The notes: generated by a model from the sequence alone, not told the origin. DNA of 64,000 bases from Sulfurimonas sp. HSL3-2 (GCF_039645965.1 NZ_CP147917.1:682001-746000), one strand, 5' to 3'; positions 48,901-57,715 are shown, counted from the stretch's first letter. A program made the numbers and translations.

Positions 48901-51342
48901 TTCAAAGTTACTGAAACAGATCCAGCAGGCAATGAGACAGCTCAAACAGATACGACGCATTATGCTCATTATGATTGGGCTGATGCACAGACTGATAATT
49001 ATGATGATTTTGATATGTCGGGCAGTGGAGATGACAGACTTGCAGTCAATGATAATGATCTTAATGACAAATTAGTTGTCGATGGCGGTAGCGGTAACGA
49101 TACGGTCGTATTTAGCGGTAATCTGGCTGATTATACGATAACAACTGATGAAAATGGCAATACGATTGTAACGGAGAACAGTTCAACAGATAGTGACGGT
49201 AACGGAACAGGCGATGTAAACGAACTTAGAAATGTTGAAAACATAGAGTTTGCAGACGGAAAATATGATACGACTACCGGTGTATTTACAGAAAATGATA
49301 CTACGGCCGGTACACCGATTTTAGAAGTTGCTGTTGATAGCAATGTAACAGAGATCATCAGTCAGATAGAAGTTGTCGATACAGATGCAAATCAAGCAGA
49401 CGGTATATATGAACGTGACGGAAACTACTATACGACTCAAACACAAGAGGTTGCAACAAACCAAGTCGATATTGATGCTTTAAGAGAAAAAGGTTATACA
49501 GTAGATGCGGATGGTAATTTCTTTGAAATTGGAAGCGGAGCGAAGATCCAAATAGAACAAGAAGCTACAAGAGAAGTTTCGAAAGTTGTGGATGTCGATC
49601 CAATTATGAAAGTTGCAACTGAAACAACGACTGTTAGAGTTGCAGGTGATGATCATGTAGATGCTGGATCAACAATTGACAAAAACTCGACTGAAACATT
49701 TGATTTTAAAGAACCTACATCAAATGTAGAGATCAACTTTAATAATTTTAATTCAGGAAGCGCGACAATTTTATTCTTGGATGCTGATGGAAATCAGGTA
49801 GGTAGTTCGATCAATCAAAACCCTACTAACGGTTCGGTCGGTTTTAATGTACCAGACGGCGCAGCAAGTATAGAGATACATAATAATAGTAGCAAATACC
49901 ATGGTTCAGGTTTTGAGGTAGAAACTATTTCATATAGAGGTGAATCTCATGATGTTACCGTAGAAGCAGGCGGATTGGTCCCGGATACGGATGCAATGGC
50001 TGCAGCAGGAATTGTTTGGAGTGATACTCAAAGTGTAACACTGACTCAGACACCTACTAATACAGGTAGTGAAACGAATGATCTTCAAAATATAGGGAAT
50101 GTCGGTAACAGCATAGTAGACGGATTCAACCCTGAAGATCATGAAGTCAGTCAAGTATTTGATTTTGGTACCGAATTGGCAAATAGACAAGTTACGATCA
50201 CAGTAGACCTTGATGTTAAAAGCAGTTGGGATCAAAATGCGACAAGTACTCATGATATCTTAACTATAAGTGCAAATGGTCAACCGATTGAAACGCATAA
50301 TTATACAAGCAGTTCATACGACTATAATGCGGGTATTGCTGCCGGAGAAGATTATGAGATGACAGGTACGCATCAATATACTTATGATGTGTATTTAGAT
50401 GAAAATGGACAAGTACAATTAGATTTTATGGTCGCTTCAACTGCTTCCGATGAAGTAGTGAATGTTCATAATATTGAGGTTGCATATGAAGGACAAACAG
50501 GTTATGTACAAACGGTTCAAGAGAGTGAAACATATACGCAGACTGTTTTTGTAGATGCACCTGGTACACAGGTAAATGCTGATGATATTCCTGGCGGAGT
50601 TCCGTACATTATGACAGAACAAACTGTAGAAGTCGCTGCAGAACCGCATATGACTACAGAAGACACTGTTACAGGTTATGAGTACCACATGGATTTTAGT
50701 TCATCATTAACGGATACAGACGGTAGCGAGACTTTATCAAATATCACATTATCGAATATCCCTGATGGAACAAACTTAGTCGATGCCGACGGAAATAGCT
50801 TGTCTTCAAATAGTGATGGAAGTTATACTTTAAATATGGATGATAACGGAAGTGCTAATGTTACATTAGTCAGTAGTACACAAATCGACAGTAATTCTTT
50901 AGATTCTATTACAACATCAGTAACTTCAATTGAAAGCAGTAATGGCAGTGAGACGACATTACAAAGCACGGTCGGCGGACTTGATACATTGATATATGAT
51001 GGAGATATGAACCTTGACCTTGGCAATATAGTCAATAATACGAATACAATCGAATCAATAGACTTAGGAAACGGAACTCAAAATGTTTCTATTTCACTGG
51101 GAGATGTACTTGATCTTACAGATGAAAACAACAGTTTAAAAATCGATGGTGACAGCCAAGACAGTGTGACTTTAAGTGATGATTCAAACGGCGATGGAAC
51201 TGCTGATACAAGCTGGACGCTCGGCGAGTTTAAAACTGATGCGGAAACGGGAGCTACTTATCAAGATGTAACAGGTGTCAGTGATGATGGAAGTAAAGTC
51301 ACATTGGAGATAAATACGCAGATACATGTAGACCATAGTTAA
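45940..51342 (+). CDS. LapA-like giant adhesin with retention module, type I secretion substrate
   Basis: The ATG at 45940 is chosen because CAGGAG lies six bases upstream; the earlier ATG at 45925 overlaps that RBS. The 1800-residue protein opens with a retention module (residues 1 to about 105, MAAVIGKIESLDGKFYAK) and has a TAAG site at 110-113, where LapG-type proteases cut. A first Ig-like domain (about 195-270) precedes six 107-residue Ig-like repeats (271-911). Then comes an RTX-like stretch (GGSGNDTVVFSGNLADYTI) and a C-terminal secretion region ending with LIYDGDMNLDLGNI and DLGNGTQNVSISLGDVLDLTD. No signal peptide. It should be exported by the type I system encoded downstream and held in the outer membrane by its N-terminus, mediating attachment and biofilm formation. 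Confidence 0.92.
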   Translation: MAAVIGKIESLDGKFYAKSADGSLRVLSKGDEIFEGEVVVGDKSNSSIDSIIVSTVDGTDVVLLGSNEQLFDASLSAEPFSQDEVVNNSDGITNIINKYGNDVNIDDLETAAGADGASVVESTDDIKADFHNMNNSFLNISASLRDAHIPQTPFDQNDKIDNGLILSQYNELTKDVSVSTLNADLSDETNSGSTADTITNDATPTITGTTEGGATVVITDENGNTVGSTVADENGNYTITTTELPEGSNDLTVTATDAAGNTAEITQNVTVDTSATAGVVTVDTIAGDNIINAQENGEATQTVSGTATGGDISAGDSVTVTVNGNDYTTTVAEDGTYSVEVATSDLVADGTVDVTVSSTDDAGNSVDTTGTSTVAVTVDTSATAGVVTVDTIAGDNIINAQENGEATQTVSGTATGGDISAGDSVTVTVNGNDYTTTVAEDGTYSVEVATSDLVADGTVDVTVSSTDDAGNSVDTTGTSTVAVTVDTSATAGVVTVDTIAGDNIINAQENGEATQTVSGTATGGDISAGDSVTVTVNGNDYTTTVAEDGTYSVEVATSDLVADGTVDVTVSSTDDAGNSVDTTGTSTVAVTVDTSATAGVVTVDTIAGDNIINAQENGEATQTVSGTATGGDISAGDSVTVTVNGNDYTTTVAEDGTYSVEVATSDLVADGTVDVTVSSTDDAGNSVDTTGTSTVAVTVDTSATAGVVTVDTIAGDNIINAQENGEATQTVSGTATGGDISAGDSVTVTVNGNDYTTTVAEDGTYSVEVATSDLVADGTVDVTVSSTDDAGNSVDTTGTSTVAVTVDTSATAGVVTVDTIAGDNIINAQENGEATQTVSGTATGGDISAGDSVTVTVNGNDYTTTVAEDGTYSVEVATSDLVADGTVDVTVSSTDDAGNSVDTTGTSTVAVDTQASDMGSLAITNIVDNIGDLSSVTISGTGAEAGNTITLYDENNNAVATATVDANGTWNADISHLDGTPINDNEFFKVTETDPAGNETAQTDTTHYAHYDWADAQTDNYDDFDMSGSGDDRLAVNDNDLNDKLVVDGGSGNDTVVFSGNLADYTITTDENGNTIVTENSSTDSDGNGTGDVNELRNVENIEFADGKYDTTTGVFTENDTTAGTPILEVAVDSNVTEIISQIEVVDTDANQADGIYERDGNYYTTQTQEVATNQVDIDALREKGYTVDADGNFFEIGSGAKIQIEQEATREVSKVVDVDPIMKVATETTTVRVAGDDHVDAGSTIDKNSTETFDFKEPTSNVEINFNNFNSGSATILFLDADGNQVGSSINQNPTNGSVGFNVPDGAASIEIHNNSSKYHGSGFEVETISYRGESHDVTVEAGGLVPDTDAMAAAGIVWSDTQSVTLTQTPTNTGSETNDLQNIGNVGNSIVDGFNPEDHEVSQVFDFGTELANRQVTITVDLDVKSSWDQNATSTHDILTISANGQPIETHNYTSSSYDYNAGIAAGEDYEMTGTHQYTYDVYLDENGQVQLDFMVASTASDEVVNVHNIEVAYEGQTGYVQTVQESETYTQTVFVDAPGTQVNADDIPGGVPYIMTEQTVEVAAEPHMTTEDTVTGYEYHMDFSSSLTDTDGSETLSNITLSNIPDGTNLVDADGNSLSSNSDGSYTLNMDDNGSANVTLVSSTQIDSNSLDSITTSVTSIESSNGSETTLQSTVGGLDTLIYDGDMNLDLGNIVNNTNTIESIDLGNGTQNVSISLGDVLDLTDENNSLKIDGDSQDSVTLSDDSNGDGTADTSWTLGEFKTDAETGATYQDVTGVSDDGSKVTLEINTQIHVDHS
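46267..46278 (+). other. TAAG motif encoded in the adhesin, putative LapG cleavage site
   Basis: Codons for Thr-Ala-Ala-Gly at residues 110-113 directly after the retention module. In Pseudomonas LapA the periplasmic protease LapG cuts between the two alanines at positions 108-109, releasing the adhesin. The location here is nearly the same. Confidence 0.6.
46750..48672 (+). repeat. Six tandem 321-bp repeats in the adhesin gene
   Basis: Units start at 46750, 47071, 47392, 47713, 48034 and 48355, each 321 bp (107 codons), beginning with codons for VDTSATAGVVTVDTIAG and ending STVAVT. By reading, the units show no nucleotide differences, including at third codon positions; the last is 3 bases short of a full unit before sequence changes to DTQAS. 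Each unit is an Ig-like bacterial adhesion domain. Confidence 0.95.
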
Positions 51343-51361
51343 TATGGTTTACATTTTTTTT
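51326..51361 (+). terminator. Rho-independent terminator of the adhesin gene
   Basis: ATGTAGACCATA (51326-51337) pairs with TATGGTTTACAT (51343-51354), 12 bp with one G-U pair, and is followed by a run of eight T. The TAA stop of the adhesin lies in the loop. There is no T-run on the other strand, so it serves the + strand gene only. Confidence 0.8.
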
Positions 51362-51362
51362 A

Positions 51363-51965
51363 CTATTTAAGTAGCAGAACTAAAGAGATCCTATCATTTA
51401 CATGTAGCTTCTGAAAGATAGAAGTTACATGTGCTTTTACAGTCCTTGTCGATATCCCCATTTTATTTGCTATTGCTGCGTTTGTAAGACCGTTTAAAAT
51501 ATGCATAATGACCTCTTGCTCTTTTTCCGAGAGTCTTTGTAAAAGAGGTTTTGCATCTTCACTTATTATATTTTGGTTTAATGCTACTAAAGATGCTGTC
51601 AGTTCAGGATATGTCCAGACTTTCGACTCACTTACGGTCTCGATCATCTGTTTGTAGTGTACTTGTAACATTCTTGAGTTTCCATATCCCTTGATACCGT
51701 GAGAAAGTAAAAACTTTCCGGTAGCAATAGTCGGTACTTTCTCAAGAATGATGAGATTTACAGGTGTTAAATCAGAAGAGATCCAGTTATTGACTTCATG
51801 AGAAACAGTGTCATAATCAGCTACGATTATAGAGTTTGGAAACTCTTGAAGATAGGTGAGTAAACTGTTTTCATTATCGAAGTTTTTAAAACTGTTGATC
51901 TCCTCTTTCTTTTCAAACTCCTGAAGCATATTGTAGTCATAACTGAAAAATAGTATTGTCTGCAT
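51363..51965 (-). CDS. LuxR-family response-regulator-like transcription factor
   Basis: I place the start at 51965 (MQTILFFSYDYNM), one base after the HlyD stop; an upstream in-frame ATG at 51986 would overlap that gene. The 200-residue protein has an N-terminal receiver-like half (IIVADYD, NLIILEKVP) that lacks a clear phosphorylation site set, and a C-terminal LuxR helix-turn-helix: LSEKEQEVIMHILNGLTNAAI followed by ISTRTVKAHVTSIFQKL. Proteins of this layout (CsgD-like) regulate matrix and adhesin genes. As the last gene of the secretion operon and convergent with the adhesin, it is likely to control adhesin expression. Confidence 0.85.
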   Translation of the reverse strand: MQTILFFSYDYNMLQEFEKKEEINSFKNFDNENSLLTYLQEFPNSIIVADYDTVSHEVNNWISSDLTPVNLIILEKVPTIATGKFLLSHGIKGYGNSRMLQVHYKQMIETVSESKVWTYPELTASLVALNQNIISEDAKPLLQRLSEKEQEVIMHILNGLTNAAIANKMGISTRTVKAHVTSIFQKLHVNDRISLVLLLK

Positions 51966-51966
51966 C

Positions 51967-53295
51967 TTATCTCTCTGTAAAAACATATTGCTTGGATTTT
52001 AAGATAGGTTTTAAAATATACTCCATAACAGTCTTTTTACCTGTCACGATATTAACATCGACCACCATACCCGGAATGATCCTTAGTGGACGTTCAGGTG
52101 TTCCGAGATAATTCTTTTCCGTCTCTATCTTTATTTGATAATAGGTGTTGTCTTTTTCATCCGTGATGCTGTCAGGGCTGATATTGACGACCTTGCCGAC
52201 CAGTCCCCCGTAAATAGCATAGTCATATGCCGTGAATTTTACCTTTGCTTCTGCACCGGGACGTATAAATGCTATATCTGTCGGTTTTATTTTAACCTCG
52301 AGGTAGAGTTTTTCACTTGTAGGGACTATCTCGACGAGATCCTCTCCCGGTTTGATAACACCGCCGACAGTATTTACAAAAAGCTTTTGAACTATACCGT
52401 TTACAGGTGATCTTACAAGTGTTCTATTGACTTGGTCTGTAAGAGCGACTTGTTCTGCATTTAAGCTTTCGTAGTCTGAAGTTACTTTGTTTAACTCTTC
52501 TCTTTTATCGTTTACGAATTTTTGTTTTGCTTCTATTCTTTTATTTCTATATTCGCTAATTGCTGATTTAAGTCTCGGCAGGGAAGATTTGGCAGCATCT
52601 AGTTTTTGAGTGATATCATTTCCTTCGCGTTTTAGCTTTAGAAAATCGACTTTTGATTTGACTCCCTCTTTTACCATAGGAGCCGTCATCTCGATCTCCT
52701 CTTGCACATATCGAAGAGATCTTTGAATATTGTCTATGCTGTCAAGTGCTTCTTGATACTCCTGTTTTTTCTGCTGGATCTGATCCGATAATGAGTTGTC
52801 TTTTGCAGTGTACTCATTCATGTCCGAATTATAGAGCCTTTTTTCAAGCTGTAGCTGTCTTTTAAATATCTCGTCATCAGTTTGCGGCAGATCAAACGGT
52901 AGAAGATTCGCTTCTGCTTGTAAACGCATTTTTTTTGCTTTTAATGACAGGAGTTTGATCTCATTTGAAGTAGAGTTTGAGATAGACCTTGAATTGTTTA
53001 TTTTTAAGATGATCTGATCTTTTTTAACTTCATCTCCTTCATGAACCATGATCGATTCTACAATACCGCCTTCAAGGTTCTGAATCACTTGATTTTGTCC
53101 GTACGGTATGACTTTACCGCTTCCTCTGGTGATCTCATCAATAGAAGCAAACGATGCCCATATGATAGCAATAAAGATAGTAACGAGCCATATTTTTAAA
53201 ACAGTACTTACTTTAGACGGTGTTCTTTCAAGTATTGCAGCACTAAGGCTCTGCATAAATTCATAGTCTTTTGCATTGAACTCATTCTTAGCCAT
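51967..53295 (-). CDS. HlyD/LapC-type membrane fusion protein of the type I secretion system
   Basis: The 442-residue protein has a short cytoplasmic start, one membrane helix (residues about 29-50, VLKIWLVTIFIAIIWASFAS), a biotinyl-lipoyl-like segment with VIPYGQNQVIQNLEGGIVESI, a long coiled-coil (about 95-290, rich in Glu, Lys and Gln), and a C-terminal beta-barrel with VRSPVNGIVQKLFVNTVGGVI. This is the standard HlyD-family adaptor linking the inner-membrane ABC transporter to TolC. It overlaps the ABC gene by 8 bases. Confidence 0.93.
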   Translation of the reverse strand: MAKNEFNAKDYEFMQSLSAAILERTPSKVSTVLKIWLVTIFIAIIWASFASIDEITRGSGKVIPYGQNQVIQNLEGGIVESIMVHEGDEVKKDQIILKINNSRSISNSTSNEIKLLSLKAKKMRLQAEANLLPFDLPQTDDEIFKRQLQLEKRLYNSDMNEYTAKDNSLSDQIQQKKQEYQEALDSIDNIQRSLRYVQEEIEMTAPMVKEGVKSKVDFLKLKREGNDITQKLDAAKSSLPRLKSAISEYRNKRIEAKQKFVNDKREELNKVTSDYESLNAEQVALTDQVNRTLVRSPVNGIVQKLFVNTVGGVIKPGEDLVEIVPTSEKLYLEVKIKPTDIAFIRPGAEAKVKFTAYDYAIYGGLVGKVVNISPDSITDEKDNTYYQIKIETEKNYLGTPERPLRIIPGMVVDVNIVTGKKTVMEYILKPILKSKQYVFTER

Positions 53296-55450
53296 TAGAA
53301 CCTCCTCCTTGTAGCTGTTTTAAAGCTTCTTCTTTAGGAGCGTCTACTATTATTTTCCCATCATTGAGCACTATCACTCTGTCTACTATTTTGAGCAAAG
53401 CCATTTTTTGTGTGACAAAGATCGATGTCTTATCTTTGAGTGCTTCTTCCAGATTGCTTAACAGCTTAGCTTCCGTTATCTGATCCATAGCATTGGTAGG
53501 TTCATCTAAAAGCATGATCGGTGAATCAAGCAAGAATGCACGTGCAACACCGATACTTTGTCTTTGTCCGCCTGAAAGCCCGGCACCTCTTTCTCCTACA
53601 GGCATCTCGTAGCCTTTAGGATGTTTTTTTACGAACTCTGCTGTCGTACTGATCTGTGCTGCTCTTATCATAGATGCATCACTTGCATGTGTCGCACGAT
53701 ACGTAATATTGTCTTTTAGTGTTCCGCGAAACAGCATAATATCCTGTGAAACATAACCGATATTTTTACGAAGGTCTGCCGGATCCATTTGCTTAATATC
53801 GATTCCGTCAATAAGGACTTGTCCGCTGTCGGGCTCATAAAGTCCGAGGATAAGTTTTTGGATCGTACTTTTTCCTGATCCGATTCTACCGATAAAAGCG
53901 ACATTCTCACCAGGATTTATCTTAAAAGATATATCTTTTAATACTTCAACATCGGTATTAGGGTATTTAAAAGTGACCTCTTTAAATTCAATGACACCGT
54001 TAAAATCAGGTTTCTCCACAAACTTTTTACCGGCAGGTCTTTCACTTGGCTGAGAGATGATATCGTTGATCGTCTGATATGATGTTTTTGTATCTTCATA
54101 GTTTGTCATAAGTGCTGCGACTTGTCCCATAGGAGCAAGTGTTCTTCCTGTCAGGATAACCACAGCGATGAGTCCCCCCATAGAGAGTTCAAAATCTTTT
54201 ATCAAATATGCACCGTAGACCACTACCATTACAGTGTTTAACTGGATAAGCAGCTGTGTGATAGTAGGGATGGAAGCTGATAAGAGACGGGATTTTAATC
54301 CTCTTTCTGCAATCTCGCCTGAGGCTTCTTCCCACTGCCATTGTGCAAGGCTTGATGTCCCCAAAGTTTTTAGCGTCTCAATATTATTGAGTGTCTCGAT
54401 CAAAATAGCACTTTTTTTCGCACTTGCTTCATGCGTACTTTCGATGCTTCTGCGAAGCGGTGTCTTGATAAAAAAAGCATAACCTAGAATGATCATCATA
54501 GTAATAATAGGAATAAAAACAATAGTTCCGCCTATGTAACCGATGACCGCTAAAAATATAATCGTAAACGGCAGGTCAATAACAGCTGCCATCGTCGCAT
54601 TTGTCAAGAAGTTTCGTATAGCGTCAAAGTCTCTGATATTACTTGCAAATGAACCGACGGATGCCGGGTGATGTGCCATTTTCAGGTTCATGACTTTTTC
54701 AAAAACGATCGATGACATAATCACATCGCTTTTTTTGGCAGCAACTTCGAGCAAGTAGGTACGCGTAAACTTTAAAAATGTATCTATACCGTATGCAATG
54801 GTGACTCCTATGGCAAAGACCCAAAGAGTCTCCATCGCATTGTTTGGAACGACTCTGTCATAGACATTCATGGTAAACAGCGGACTTGCTAGAACAAAGA
54901 GGTTGATAAGCAGTGAAGCAAGAATAACATCTTTATATGTGCTAATTGAGAGTTTGATTGTACTCCAAAACCAATGTTTTTGTGTCAGTTGAAGTGTTCT
55001 GGAGTTTTCTTCGCTGTACTCAAAGGCTTTCTTGATCATAAAGGCATAGCCGATGTACTCATCGTCTAATGTCTCGATATCCACCCATTGTTCTATCGCT
55101 TCCTCTGAAGGCATAATGATCTTAGCTTCTTTTCTGTCTTTGCTGAAACTGTCTAGAATACAGGCACCCTGATTCGATAACAGTATGATCATAGGAAGCT
55201 GAAGAGGTGAGATCTGTTGCAGAGGTCTTTTAATAAGAGATGATTTTAATCCGGCTCTCTCCGCTGCACGGGAAAAAAGACCTTTTGAACTGTTGATCGA
55301 GAAAAGTTCTGGAGCCTCTTTGCCCATCTCTACGGGAAGTCCTGCTGTAAGAGCTTCCGCAGAGTAGGGCTTGTGGTAGAGTTTGGTAAATAATACTAGA
55401 CAATCAAGAAGGGAGTCCATTCTTAGATTTTCATAAGATGCTATTGCCAC
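53288..55450 (-). CDS. LapB-like type I secretion ABC transporter (permease/ATPase)
   Basis: The 720-residue protein has three parts. Residues 1 to about 130 are a C39-peptidase-like domain with DSLLDCLVLFTKLY but no full catalytic set, as in LapB. Next is a six-helix exporter domain (about 160-440, with LASPLFTMNVYDRVVPN). Last is an ABC domain with Walker A GRIGSGKST, signature LSGGQRQ and Walker B IMLLDEPTNAMD. The switch region reads FVTQKMALL, with Gln681 where most ABC ATPases have the H-loop His. It should drive export of the giant adhesin. It starts 13 bases after the TolC-OmpA gene. Confidence 0.93.
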   Translation of the reverse strand: MAIASYENLRMDSLLDCLVLFTKLYHKPYSAEALTAGLPVEMGKEAPELFSINSSKGLFSRAAERAGLKSSLIKRPLQQISPLQLPMIILLSNQGACILDSFSKDRKEAKIIMPSEEAIEQWVDIETLDDEYIGYAFMIKKAFEYSEENSRTLQLTQKHWFWSTIKLSISTYKDVILASLLINLFVLASPLFTMNVYDRVVPNNAMETLWVFAIGVTIAYGIDTFLKFTRTYLLEVAAKKSDVIMSSIVFEKVMNLKMAHHPASVGSFASNIRDFDAIRNFLTNATMAAVIDLPFTIIFLAVIGYIGGTIVFIPIITMMIILGYAFFIKTPLRRSIESTHEASAKKSAILIETLNNIETLKTLGTSSLAQWQWEEASGEIAERGLKSRLLSASIPTITQLLIQLNTVMVVVYGAYLIKDFELSMGGLIAVVILTGRTLAPMGQVAALMTNYEDTKTSYQTINDIISQPSERPAGKKFVEKPDFNGVIEFKEVTFKYPNTDVEVLKDISFKINPGENVAFIGRIGSGKSTIQKLILGLYEPDSGQVLIDGIDIKQMDPADLRKNIGYVSQDIMLFRGTLKDNITYRATHASDASMIRAAQISTTAEFVKKHPKGYEMPVGERGAGLSGGQRQSIGVARAFLLDSPIMLLDEPTNAMDQITEAKLLSNLEEALKDKTSIFVTQKMALLKIVDRVIVLNDGKIIVDAPKEEALKQLQGGGSNG

Positions 55451-55463
55451 GTATTCATTCCCT

Positions 55464-57281
55464 CTATTTTAGTTTTTTTACAATAATGTCTACTCTATTG
55501 TTCATCTGTTTTCCGTCAGAAGTCTCATTACTTACTAAAGGAGCTTCGTCTGCTTTAGATAGCACTGTGATGTTCTCTTTTGCGATTCCGGCTTTTTCAA
55601 AGATCGATGAAACTGTCTGTGCTCTGTTTTGCGCAAGTTTAGAGATCTCTTTTTTAGCCAAGTCATCGCTGTCGACATTACCGATAACAGTTAGTTTTAT
55701 TTTGTCAAATCCATAAGGCTGAAGCTGTTTAAGAAGTGCATTTAGTTTGTCAGCTCCATCAGTTGTCAATTCCGAAGAATCATTTTCAAAAGTAAACGGT
55801 GTATATCTTTCAATAACAGAGACATTCGAATCAGTATAAGAACATCCGTAAATATTTTTCATATCTTCTGAAAGAGAGTTGCTGCACAGATCGCTGTCAT
55901 CGACTATCAAGTCATGGTCATTATCGTAAGAGACCATAAGTCCATCGTTGTTGTTAGGTGTTTTGCCGTTTAATCCGACTGAACCGTAGTAGTTTAAATC
56001 GTTATCTGAAAGCACCGTGTCTACAAGCTGTCCCATCGCATCAAGGATTCTATATTTTGCAAGTAAAAGATTGTACTCGTTATTGATGATCTGCGATTTT
56101 GAACCTATAAAGTCATTCTGTGCAGAAAGAAGGTCAAGTAAAGAGCGTCTTCCAAGATCGTATTCTTTTGAATAGAGAGTCAATGTTTTTAAACTATATG
56201 TCTTATAATCTCTTAGATTTTTAAGCTGATCTTTTAGCTTTTCGTAAGAGATCCAAGCTTGGTTTAGATTTTGGATGATCTGTCTGCGAATAGAGTTTTT
56301 ACTTTGAACTTCTTGATGTATTTTGCTAACACTCTTTTGCAGGTTTGCTTCATCAGAAAAACCGTTAAAGAAGTTGTATTTCAGATACGCCATAGCTCTA
56401 AAAGTATCATCGTTCCCTTCTACTCCGCTAAGGTTTTTATTCATCGATTGTGATACTTCTAGATCGACTGTAGGGTAATAGGGTGCTTTTTTCTCTTTAT
56501 ATGTAGCCTGTGCCAGTTCAACATTGTATTTTGCGACAAGGATCGAAGGATTGTTTTGTATAGCACGTTGTGCTGCATCTTCCATAGAAGCAGGAAGAGC
56601 AACGTTTAACTCAGGTTTTTGCATTTCGTCCGGATCTAAATACCTTCCCAGAAATCTCTGCATCGTAAATTTTGCATCCATCAGGCTGTTTTCCTGGACG
56701 ACATAGTTTGATTTAGCGAGTGATAATGATGACTGGATCTTGTTGACCTCTGAAAGAGTAGTCAGACCTGCGTCATATAGCTTTTGTACTTTTCTAAAGA
56801 TCTCATCAGTAATGTCGACATTCTCTTTTGCAGTCTCTAAAAGTTCTTTATTCCTTAAAAGCTCTAAATATGAGCTTACCGTAGAAAATGATACAGAATT
56901 TACTTTTTCGATGTAGCTGTAAGCTGCAGAGATGGTTCTGGCTTCCTGCTCTTTGACCTGATATGTAGTCGCAAAACCGTTAAACAGGTTTTGAGTAAGG
57001 GTCAGTGAGTTTTGATAAACGGAAAGATTGGTATTGACATCTGCAAGTCCCGGTCTGCTTGATTTCTCATTTTTCTCAGTCCCCACACCGAGAGAAAGAT
57101 TCAACTTCGGATAATAACCCGCTTTTGCAATCGAGACATCCTCTTTTGTCGCATTATAGTTTTTTGCTTTTTCAACAATGTCCGGATTTGTCTTTATGAC
57201 CTCTTGAATCGTTGTCCTGAGATCCTGTGCAAAAATCGCAGTTGATACCAGAACAGATAACAGCAATACCCTTTTCATCAA
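55464..57281 (-). CDS. TolC-family outer-membrane channel fused to a C-terminal OmpA domain
   Basis: A signal peptide (MKRVLLLSVLVSTAIFAQ) opens this 605-residue protein. Residues about 20-430 are a TolC/LapE-like outer-membrane factor with two repeated coiled-coil halves (LGRRSLLDLLSAQNDFI near the end of the second). A linker with DNDHDLIVDDSDLC resembles a calcium-binding thrombospondin type 3 repeat. Residues about 485-605 form an OmpA-like peptidoglycan-binding domain (FTFENDSSELTTDGADKLN, later NNRVDIIVKKL). Classical TolC has no such domain; the fusion may anchor the secretion channel to the cell wall. AAGGGG serves as RBS. Confidence 0.9.
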   Translation of the reverse strand: MMKRVLLLSVLVSTAIFAQDLRTTIQEVIKTNPDIVEKAKNYNATKEDVSIAKAGYYPKLNLSLGVGTEKNEKSSRPGLADVNTNLSVYQNSLTLTQNLFNGFATTYQVKEQEARTISAAYSYIEKVNSVSFSTVSSYLELLRNKELLETAKENVDITDEIFRKVQKLYDAGLTTLSEVNKIQSSLSLAKSNYVVQENSLMDAKFTMQRFLGRYLDPDEMQKPELNVALPASMEDAAQRAIQNNPSILVAKYNVELAQATYKEKKAPYYPTVDLEVSQSMNKNLSGVEGNDDTFRAMAYLKYNFFNGFSDEANLQKSVSKIHQEVQSKNSIRRQIIQNLNQAWISYEKLKDQLKNLRDYKTYSLKTLTLYSKEYDLGRRSLLDLLSAQNDFIGSKSQIINNEYNLLLAKYRILDAMGQLVDTVLSDNDLNYYGSVGLNGKTPNNNDGLMVSYDNDHDLIVDDSDLCSNSLSEDMKNIYGCSYTDSNVSVIERYTPFTFENDSSELTTDGADKLNALLKQLQPYGFDKIKLTVIGNVDSDDLAKKEISKLAQNRAQTVSSIFEKAGIAKENITVLSKADEAPLVSNETSDGKQMNNRVDIIVKKLK

Positions 57282-57301
57282 TTTACCCCTTTAATTTTAT
57301 T

Positions 57302-57715
57302 TTAGTCTTCTTTTTCTACCATCTCTTTATATTGTGCAGCCATTTTATCTATCATATCTCTATTAGGAATTTTTCTTGAAGCAGTATATCCGATAATATT
57401 ATCATTCTCATCATATTTTGGAATAATATTTACGATAACCCAGTAAAACTTGCCGTCTTTACGCAGGTTCTTTACATACCCTTCCCACATCTTTCCGCTT
57501 TGTACTACTTTCCACATCTCCTCAAAAGCAGCTTTAGGCATATCTGGATGACGGAGGATGCTGTGTGGCTGACCAATAGCTTCTTTGGCAGAATATCCAC
57601 TCATCTCGACAAACTTTCTATTTACGTAAGTAATGACACCTTTTGTATCTGTTTCAGATATAAGTGTTCTCCCGTCAAAAAATACTTCTTCATTAACTGG
57701 CTTAGGTCTTTGCAT
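57302..57715 (-). CDS. Single PAS-domain protein (Aer-like sensor module)
   Basis: The 137-residue protein is one PAS domain: LISETDTKGVITYVNRKFVEMSGYS, then the loop HSILRHPDMPKAAFEEMW, and the PAC-like strands KDGKFYWVIVNIIP and GYTASRKIP. The HPDMP segment is the pattern of Aer-like, FAD-binding PAS domains that sense redox state. There is no output domain, so it must act on a partner protein. It is the first gene of the minus-strand secretion set, 20 bases upstream of the TolC-OmpA gene, so it may tie adhesin export to redox conditions; this is inference. Confidence 0.88.
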   Translation of the reverse strand: MQRPKPVNEEVFFDGRTLISETDTKGVITYVNRKFVEMSGYSAKEAIGQPHSILRHPDMPKAAFEEMWKVVQSGKMWEGYVKNLRKDGKFYWVIVNIIPKYDENDNIIGYTASRKIPNRDMIDKMAAQYKEMVEKED

